Shown: positions 20,624 through 26,283 of the stretch, one piece after another
Position numbering within the stretch: the stretch's first letter is position 1
How the letters are laid out: every line of letters starts with the position of its first letter
IMG/VR virus record: IMGVR_UViG_3300030101_003375
Location: 1 to 26,283 of that record
DNA from: a virus
Length of the DNA stretch: 26,283 nt
Direction: 5' to 3' (one strand)
The notes under the pieces: model-generated
Databases searched by the model: none
Seen by the model: only the letters and a program-made list of their open reading frames with translations
What the model was told of the DNA's origin: nothing
Program-made: the position numbers and the translations under genes

Positions 20624-22378
20624 TTATCTGTTTTCGTTGATACGAATCCGAAGACGAAGAAGGTCTACCGGAGCTCCACCGTCTCTACGGTTAAGCTGTC
20701 TGTCCAAACGACGGACAGCTACGCTCGTCTCTTCGTAAGCTGGAAAACTTACTAGCGAAACTTCGTGTAGGTCCAGGTCGCGGATTTCTCTTACAGCTCT
20801 ACCTTCCACTTCGGACCAGTCGTCTTCTCGAACTACGAAGCCAAAAGACATAGAGTCCAAATCCCCGCGTCTAACAGACTCTACGGTATCTCTTCCAACG
20901 GTCGTATCTGGGGGGGTAATCTCGACCCGAAGACCTACCCCGTCTTGGGTAAGCTCCAACGTCCCAGCTTTGGTACGGCCAAGAATCTTAGAAGCGTCAT
21001 GGTCTACGAAAGCTCTTACGTCCTGGTTTTCGTCCAGAGCTCTGTTAAAAGCTCCAGGCTTGATAACTTCCGTAAAGTTTCCAAGGTCTCTAGATTCCGA
21101 ATCGAAGACCGCAGCGTAACCAACGATTTTAGGAAGCTCGCCTTCTCCCTGGATATCCAAGTCTTGGATAGCTCTACGCTCGAAGTTTTTAGGGTCTTGT
21201 GTTCGATTTCCGTAACCGTGAAGCCCTGGTTCTTCCTGCTGGCTAGCTCCGTCTGTAAGTCTCTCGTACTCACTGTGGGTATTGCATGGCATAAAGATAA
21301 CGTCCCCGTCCACGGTCATTTCATGGGAACCCTCACAGCCTAAAGCGTCTGCGCGCCTGTTAGCTTCGGCTTCTGTCGTGTACTGGTCCACGCCTACTCT
21401 AGCTCTATTTTCTTCCATGTCTTCGCCCTTCGTGCTTAGTGGGTGATCTTTAGGTAAAAGGTCGGTATCGAACTTGGACCGACGAAATTTAAGGTTAGCT
21501 AGGGCATACAAGAAAGCGTTTACCCTGGCAAAAGCCCAAGCTTCCGCGTTAGGTATATTCGGCCTAACGCTAGACGGATTCCCCTTATAAGCACCTACGC
21601 CACGTTTAAAGACTTCTTCCAGCATGGAAAGCGTAGCTCTCTTCCTGGAATCGTCCCCGTGTTCTTCGTTATGTTCTTCCAGCTTGTTTTCCAAAGCTGT
21701 TAAAACTCTCCCAGAAAGCTGTCTGGCTTCAAGCTCTCCAGTAACCGTAAGCTGGGAAATAGGAACCCCGACCACTCGCCCGGTTTCTTCTAGCTCGTCT
21801 TCGTTTGGTATTAGGATTTCTACCAAAGCTACTGGCCCGACTTCTTCTACTTCCAGCTTTTCTTCCCCAAAGCTAGCCGTACCTTCTGTAACCAGCTGGT
21901 CTACGACTCCCTGGTAAATCCCTTTTCGAGTACGCCAGGTAACCAGGTCGCCAGCTTGGATAGATTCAAGAGCTACCCGCTCTTCCTGTTTTTCTTTCAG
22001 CTCGTTAATTACCTCAATCATTCGAGCCCGGCCAAGAGTCCCTACGGTTCCCCATTTGATTTGAGCAACTACCCCGGCAACATTGGACAGGTTAGGTTTG
22101 GTATCCCGGTCGTTAAATTGTGCGCCGTCTTCGAAATGTCGCGCAGACCAGGATTCTCTTTCTTTGATCCAATCCAGGACAGCTGGCGAAGTTACACCAC
22201 GGTTAGCACGTTTCCAAAGCTCGAAAGCTTCGTTACCGCGAATGTTCCCACCAGCAGACCAGATATCTGGGAAGCTTCTTTTAAGCTCCCTGGCGAACGC
22301 ATGGGGGAAAACTTCGAATCTCGAATTCGAAAGCCTTATAGCTTCGTCGTCGCCAGCTCTTGGAAAGTCTGTACTCAT
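20624..22378 (-). CDS. Multidomain HK97-family prohead protease (peptidase U35)
   Basis: A 584-aa protein, far longer than the usual 200 or so. The protease is at the C-terminus (about 400-570): GYAAVFDSESRDLGNFTEVI, FVDHDASKILGRT with His460, GDLDSMSFGFVV with Ser511, and LHEVSLVSFPAY with Glu539. Before it lie (a) an N-terminal helical domain (about 10-130), (b) a GDLVTWRTRKGIYQGVVDQL segment (about 143-210) like DUF2945/hypervirulence-type small barrels, (c) a block VFKRGVGAYKGNPSSVRP with WAFARVNAFLYAL (about 256-310) common in phage prohead proteases, and (d) a Cys/His motif YTTEAEANRRADALGC…MPCNTHSEY (about 333-372). It overlaps the portal gene as ATGA. It matures the capsid; the extra parts may be scaffold. 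Confidence 0.9.
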   Translation of the reverse strand: MSTDFPRAGDDEAIRLSNSRFEVFPHAFARELKRSFPDIWSAGGNIRGNEAFELWKRANRGVTSPAVLDWIKERESWSARHFEDGAQFNDRDTKPNLSNVAGVVAQIKWGTVGTLGRARMIEVINELKEKQEERVALESIQAGDLVTWRTRKGIYQGVVDQLVTEGTASFGEEKLEVEEVGPVALVEILIPNEDELEETGRVVGVPISQLTVTGELEARQLSGRVLTALENKLEEHNEEHGDDSRKRATLSMLEEVFKRGVGAYKGNPSSVRPNIPNAEAWAFARVNAFLYALANLKFRRSKFDTDLLPKDHPLSTKGEDMEENRARVGVDQYTTEAEANRRADALGCEGSHEMTVDGDVIFMPCNTHSEYERLTDGASQQEEPGLHGYGNRTQDPKNFERRAIQDLDIQGEGELPKIVGYAAVFDSESRDLGNFTEVIKPGAFNRALDENQDVRAFVDHDASKILGRTKAGTLELTQDGVGLRVEITPPDTTVGRDTVESVRRGDLDSMSFGFVVREDDWSEVEGRAVREIRDLDLHEVSLVSFPAYEETSVAVRRLDRQLNRRDGGAPVDLLRLRIRINENR

Positions 22379-24285
22379 AACTTAGCTACTAGGTAACTCT
22401 CGTCCCCAGTTAAAAGGGGTGTATGTCTAATGTCTGTCCTGGCTTCGTAGGTTCGTCCATCTGAGTTAGTTACTACTTCTCCCCTGGAAACAAATAAATC
22501 CCCAGGCTTAACAGTCTTACCTTCCAAGCTCCAGCTAGCAGCGTCTCCAGAACGCCAAGTAACCCCAGGGACTCCAGCACGTTTAAAAGCTTCAAGTACC
22601 AATGCCCCTTCTGCTCTGCGTTGTTCGTCTTCGATAATGCCAGAAGTATGCTCGTTGGCCCAAGTATCCACAGCTGCGCGTTTATCTTCCGCGCCAGTTA
22701 GGGAAGCCCTAGACCTAGCAGCTCGCCTGGTAGCAAATCGTCTAGCGATATCTTCCAAGCCAGCTAAAGTTTCCGACCCTGGGTCTTTACCGATTTCCTT
22801 CTGTACGGAAAGTCTTACCTGTTCCGCCAGCTCGTCTAGAGCTGGTAGCACTTTTCTAAAAGCTAAGCGTTGGTAATCCTGGTCGAACCAGCGTTTCGCC
22901 CAGCTATCCAGCTGGCTACCGTCTTTGTTGAGCTGTGCCAGGACAGCTCGCTTCTCGTCTTCTGCGATACCTTCCAAAGCCGTAAGCCAGCTGGCCCGGC
23001 TCTTAGCTCTAGCTTCTTCTCTGAGTGCAGAAACGGAAACGTCGTCTAAAGCTCTAGCTTCGCTCATAGCTTCCGTTTGGCTAGCTGGTTCTTGGCCAGG
23101 GGCTAGAGCTTCCATATTCAACGGAGATAGGTAACGGTCTCCAACTTCCCCGATAGGGTCCAGATTCTCTATTTTACGGATATCGTTTACGGACAGGAAG
23201 CCAGCTTGTCTAGCTACCTGGTAAGCTCCAAACCGTTTCTCCAAGTCGCCCCGAAGCAGATGGTCAAACTGGAACTCTGTAAAAATCTCGCCAGAGCTTG
23301 GCAACAGCTTAAGACGGATTTCGGACTCGATACGCCTAGCCCAAGGGGTAAGCGTATGGACCACGAAAGCCCGGTTAAGCTCTCCAATGGACCCGTAGCT
23401 ACCTGCGTTTTCCAAATCAGCCAGCATGGATGGCGGAACCCGGAAAATCCGAGCTACTTCTGCTACCTGGAAACGCCGGGTCTCTAGAAACTGTGCGTCT
23501 TCTGGAGTAACAGAGATAGGCTTAAATTCTACCCCAGCTTCCAAAAGAGCTACCCTGGCGGAATTGGCCGATCCCCTGTGTAGCTTTTCCCAGGACCTTC
23601 GAAGATTCTGGAAAGCTTCGTCCGACATTTTACCTGGTACGGAAAGAATCCCAGACGGAGTACCAGAGTTACCAAACCAAGCCGCGCCGTATCTTTCAGA
23701 AGCCAAGCCCAAACCGATAGTCTGTTTTGCCAATCCAACTGGCGAATAACCGACCAAGCCCAAAGGTCCCAGAGCTCTAACGTGTAGGACTTCTTCGGAG
23801 CTCCAAGCCCCCTGGAACTGTCCAGTATTGACCTCGTAAGCTACCCGTCCAGACTCGGTAAGTTTGACCTGGACCGTACTTGGATCTACAGGAGTTAGAC
23901 CTGTTACCTGGCCAGCTCTGTTACGGGAAATGTAGGCATACCCGTTTCCATAAGTACAGGCATGGGAAACGATGGTTTCGATAAGCATAAAAGCAGACAG
24001 GTTTTCGTCCGCTTGATCGTGGAGTATCTCGTAAATGGGAAGGTCTGTAGCTCTACGTCTTCCATCCCTGGTATTCCTGTAGGTAACCAGGGGAAGAGCT
24101 GCCAAGCTTTCCGAAATAATACGAACGCAAGAGTAAACAGCCGACAGACCCAGCGCGCTTTGTTCCGTTACGTCCAACCCAGCTACGGACGGACTGCCCA
24201 TAAAAGACCATTTATCTGGCTGTTTAAAGGTGTGTCTTTGCTCGGTTTGTACGTTTGTTCTTCGGAACCAATTACTTATAGGCAT
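22375..24285 (-). CDS. Portal protein (HK97 type) with C-terminal extension
   Basis: A 636-aa protein. Residues about 1-390 are an HK97-type portal: VYSCVRIISESLAALPLVTY, YEILHDQADENLSAFMLIET, GNGYAYISRNRAGQVTGLTP, FGNSGTPSGILSVPGKMSDE, ETRRFQVAEVARIFRVPPSM, and a DIRKIENLDPIGEVGDRYL end. The remaining 240 residues are helical and charged, then WRSGDAASWSLEGKTVKPGD and RHTPLLTGDESYLVAKL. This recalls the Mu F/SPP1 gp7-like minor head domain that is normally a separate gene after the portal. The fusion would explain why no minor head gene is present. It starts 10 bases inside the terminase gene. Confidence 0.92.
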   Translation of the reverse strand: MPISNWFRRTNVQTEQRHTFKQPDKWSFMGSPSVAGLDVTEQSALGLSAVYSCVRIISESLAALPLVTYRNTRDGRRRATDLPIYEILHDQADENLSAFMLIETIVSHACTYGNGYAYISRNRAGQVTGLTPVDPSTVQVKLTESGRVAYEVNTGQFQGAWSSEEVLHVRALGPLGLVGYSPVGLAKQTIGLGLASERYGAAWFGNSGTPSGILSVPGKMSDEAFQNLRRSWEKLHRGSANSARVALLEAGVEFKPISVTPEDAQFLETRRFQVAEVARIFRVPPSMLADLENAGSYGSIGELNRAFVVHTLTPWARRIESEIRLKLLPSSGEIFTEFQFDHLLRGDLEKRFGAYQVARQAGFLSVNDIRKIENLDPIGEVGDRYLSPLNMEALAPGQEPASQTEAMSEARALDDVSVSALREEARAKSRASWLTALEGIAEDEKRAVLAQLNKDGSQLDSWAKRWFDQDYQRLAFRKVLPALDELAEQVRLSVQKEIGKDPGSETLAGLEDIARRFATRRAARSRASLTGAEDKRAAVDTWANEHTSGIIEDEQRRAEGALVLEAFKRAGVPGVTWRSGDAASWSLEGKTVKPGDLFVSRGEVVTNSDGRTYEARTDIRHTPLLTGDESYLVAKL

Positions 24286-25919
24286 CGTATACCCCGTTCG
24301 GAATAGACCTCGTTCGCGTCGTCTGGTATGTCGTTCGAATCCATCAGACGACCCAGCCCCATAACTAAGGCCACAATTCCATCTATTCTTTCGGAATTTT
24401 GACGGGACCCAGCAGCTTTCTTTGTTGGCTTGATGTTTCCAGCTGGGTCGGACTCTACCCGTACCTGGCTAGCTTGGGCTCTAAGGATCGGATGCCCACC
24501 ATGTAAAAGCTTTCCAGACAGGACCAGCTCTTCCAATCTTTTAGACGGTCCAGACAAAGACCTGTAACCCTGTCCCATCCAAGTTATCGGCGCGCCCTGC
24601 TGAGCTAGACGGTTAGAAATATCTGTAGCGTTCCACCTGTCCAGCGTTACTTCCCTTACCTGGAACATCTCGACCAGCTCCAGAATCTTCGCTTCTACAA
24701 ACGCATAGTCCGTAACCACTCCTGGCGTAAGCTGTATGTACCCTTCGTGAGCCCAAGCCCTATAGGGCAAACGGTCCCGTCTTTCCCTGTTTTCTATGTT
24801 TTCTTTGGGAAGGAAGAACCAGGGTAAGACCTTTACGCTTCCGTCCGGTTCTGGGAATACAGCTACTAGAGCTGTAGTGTCTTGGGTAGAACCAAGGTCG
24901 AGAGCTAACCAGCATTCTCGCCCACGGAGCTTTTCGGCTTCTATCTGGGTTTCCCCGGATTCGTCCCACTTGTCCATAGGAAGCCACCGGGTCTCTTGTT
25001 CGGTCCAAACGTTTAGGTGGAGTCGTAAAAACGTATTTACATACCCTGGGACTTCTTTAGCTCTTTGGCACTCCTGCTCTAAGTAATCTTTGGATATCGA
25101 AACGCCCAAGCTTGGGTTAGCTGCTTCCCAGGTTTCCGGTTTCGTCCAGTCTGAGCCTTCTGGAGCTGCGTAAACCACAGGTAAAAACCGTTGGTCTTTA
25201 ATTGTCCCATCCCGGACTTTTAAAGCGTAGTCGTGCTGTTCCCAAGCTATGGACGTTCTGCTGTGTCCAGCTGTCGTAATACAAATGGACAGTGGTTGAG
25301 ACCTGGCCCCCATAGACGTATGGAGAGTGTCGAATAAATCCCGGTTTGGCCAAACGTGTACTTCGTCTGCTATGAGTCCGCTTAGGTTCATGCCATGCTT
25401 AGTACCAGCGTCCGAAGAAATGACCCGGAAAACGGAACCAGTCCGCTCGTATCGGATTTCCCGTCTAAGCACCTTGGCAAGCTTGGAAAGCATTTGGTCC
25501 CCCTGGACCATACCTTTAGCTACGTCGAAAACGATACCAGCCTGTTCTCTGTCGCCAGCTGCGCTAACGACTTCGGCGGATTGTTCCCCGTCCCCGAAAA
25601 GCAGATACAAACCAAGACCAGAGCTAAGGGTAGATTTGCCGTTTTTTCTTGGTATCTCCAACCATACCCGCCGGTAACGACGAAGACCCTTTTCGTCTAC
25701 CCAGCCAAAAATCGTAGCCAAAAGGTCTGTCTGCCAGGGTAGAAGCTCGAAAGCTTCCCCAGCTTTAAAACCCTTTTGATGCTTCAAAAACTGGGAAAAG
25801 AATTTTACAGCTTTCGTAGCTCTCTCTTGGTCGAAGACAAATCCCTTAGCGTCTGTGGTCGGGTCGTAGCCAGCTAGATTTGTTGGAGCTTCACAATCCA
25901 AGAAGCTTTTTCTTTTCAC
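24276..25919 (-). CDS. Terminase large subunit (HK97/Terminase_1 type)
   Basis: A 547-aa packaging motor and nuclease. The ATPase part has the Walker A-type IPRKNGKST (about 89-97) and Walker B LIADEVHVW with Asp185-Glu186. The coupling motif follows near ICITTAG (about 212-218). The nuclease part shows ALDLGSTQDTTAL with Asp341, TLDRWN with Asp427 and RIDGIVAL with Asp513, the three metal-binding acids of the RNase H-like fold. The start codon is GTG at 25919, 29 bases inside the small terminase gene. HK97-type large terminases usually make cohesive ends. Confidence 0.96.
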   Translation of the reverse strand: MKRKSFLDCEAPTNLAGYDPTTDAKGFVFDQERATKAVKFFSQFLKHQKGFKAGEAFELLPWQTDLLATIFGWVDEKGLRRYRRVWLEIPRKNGKSTLSSGLGLYLLFGDGEQSAEVVSAAGDREQAGIVFDVAKGMVQGDQMLSKLAKVLRREIRYERTGSVFRVISSDAGTKHGMNLSGLIADEVHVWPNRDLFDTLHTSMGARSQPLSICITTAGHSRTSIAWEQHDYALKVRDGTIKDQRFLPVVYAAPEGSDWTKPETWEAANPSLGVSISKDYLEQECQRAKEVPGYVNTFLRLHLNVWTEQETRWLPMDKWDESGETQIEAEKLRGRECWLALDLGSTQDTTALVAVFPEPDGSVKVLPWFFLPKENIENRERRDRLPYRAWAHEGYIQLTPGVVTDYAFVEAKILELVEMFQVREVTLDRWNATDISNRLAQQGAPITWMGQGYRSLSGPSKRLEELVLSGKLLHGGHPILRAQASQVRVESDPAGNIKPTKKAAGSRQNSERIDGIVALVMGLGRLMDSNDIPDDANEVYSERGIRCL

Positions 25920-26217
25920 TGTCCAAGCTGTCCAGCTCTTCTGTAGCTTCGTCCAAAAGTCCCAGCTGGCGGAACCACCTAGAAACCCTATCCGCTGCTG
26001 TTACCTTCATAGCTTGCGCGGGATGCGGGACAGGTTGACCCTGGGACCCTTCGCAAATCAAACCGTCTCTCTCCAGAATAGCTTTGGCTTCTAGCCAGTC
26101 TCTTACATGCTCTCGGACCTGGTTTAGGGCCAGACGTTCTGCTGGGTTCCAGGGTCTTACCCCTTCCAGCTTTTCTAGCATTAAGTCTGCTTCTATGTCT
26201 GCTGCTTTACTTCTCAT
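25891..26217 (-). CDS. Terminase small subunit (P27 family)
   Basis: A 108-aa protein with the P27-type layout: helical start (DIEADLMLEKLEGVRPWNPA), a long charged helix (NQVREHVRDWLEAKAILERD), and the family's C-terminal block HPAQAMKVTAADRVSRWFRQ followed by LGLLDEA. It recognises the packaging site and hands DNA to the large subunit. The ATG at 26217 has GGGA upstream. It is the first gene of the leftward operon, so the main promoter should lie to its right or across the window ends. Confidence 0.88.
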   Translation of the reverse strand: MRSKAADIEADLMLEKLEGVRPWNPAERLALNQVREHVRDWLEAKAILERDGLICEGSQGQPVPHPAQAMKVTAADRVSRWFRQLGLLDEATEELDSLDSEKKKLLGL

Positions 26218-26283
26218 AGGTTCCCATCCCGCCAGGTCCTACCCTGGAAAAACCCCAAAAAAAACAGGGGGTGTCTGTGAAGC
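26218..26283. other. Right end, upstream of the terminase operon
   Basis: No gene. The minus strand has CCCCC (26270-26266 side), a T-rich loop and GGGG, then TTTTT, a weak terminator-like element (4-bp stem). Nearer the start codon is CCTGGCGGGATGGGAACC, which resembles part of the plus-strand leaders (CCTGGCGGAATGAACC). No clear promoter is visible in these 66 bases. Confidence 0.4.

Noticed and set aside
26251-26275. Terminator-like element at the right end
   Set aside because: Only a 4-bp stem with a long T loop; kept as a remark, not called as a terminator.
1-26283. Search for integrase, repressor, tRNA genes, CRISPR arrays and insertion sequences
   Set aside because: No tyrosine/serine recombinase motif, cI-like protein, cloverleaf with anticodon, regularly spaced repeat or transposase was recognised by reading; absence cannot be proven without tools.

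Overview
The window reads as the genome, or nearly all of it, of a small tailed siphovirus-type phage with an HK97-fold head. About 25 kb of tightly packed, overlapping genes run leftward on the minus strand (26217 down to 1631). Three short genes on the plus strand (234-1554) face them. The host is probably a planctomycete. This is inferred from a phage-encoded secreted protein ending in the EF-hand/dockerin-type tail typical of planctomycete secreted proteins (1631-2653), a neighbour with a PEP-CTERM-like C-terminus (2644-3117), and tail fibre proteins built from LamG and 'W.G..NWS..A.P..D.V.F' modules that are abundant in planctomycete exoproteins. No integrase, repressor, tRNA, CRISPR array or insertion sequence was found.

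Layout, in order of leftward transcription. (1) Head: small terminase (P27 type), large terminase, a portal with a long C-terminal extension, a four-part prohead protease polyprotein, and the major capsid protein, which sits alone between two candidate terminators. (2) Neck and tail: phiE125 gp8/HK97 gp6-like connector, head closure protein, HK97 gp10-like protein, DUF3168 tail completion protein, tail tube, two-part tail assembly chaperone with a probable -1 frameshift, a short TP901-type tape measure, three unassigned tail-tip proteins, and two large beta-rich adhesion proteins. (3) DNA metabolism: a small unknown protein, RecE-like nuclease, PD-(D/E)XK-type nuclease, SSB-like protein with a GVPF tail, DUF1376/O-like replication protein, HTH protein, small acidic protein, zinc-ribbon protein, a second candidate nuclease, and a possible sigma-region-2-like protein. 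(4) Envelope/lysis and accessory: a TM plus coiled-coil protein, a polytopic lipoprotein, a 31-aa membrane peptide, an HNH endonuclease, the PEP-CTERM-like protein and the dockerin-type protein. A strong stem-loop at 1593-1630 separates these from the convergent plus-strand arm, which carries a secreted lysozyme-like protein and two unknown small proteins. The last two plus-strand genes share a duplicated 72-bp leader with two hairpins.

Genes are joined mostly by TAATG, TGATG, ATGA or TTGA overlaps, so translational coupling is probably the rule. The oddest global property is a strong excess of the palindrome AGCT: about 12-19 sites per 300-480 bases in many core and lysis genes, against about 1-2 expected, falling to 2-3 per 300 in the tail fibre genes. 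Whether 1 and 26283 are physical ends, a circular join or arbitrary cuts cannot be decided from the sequence.
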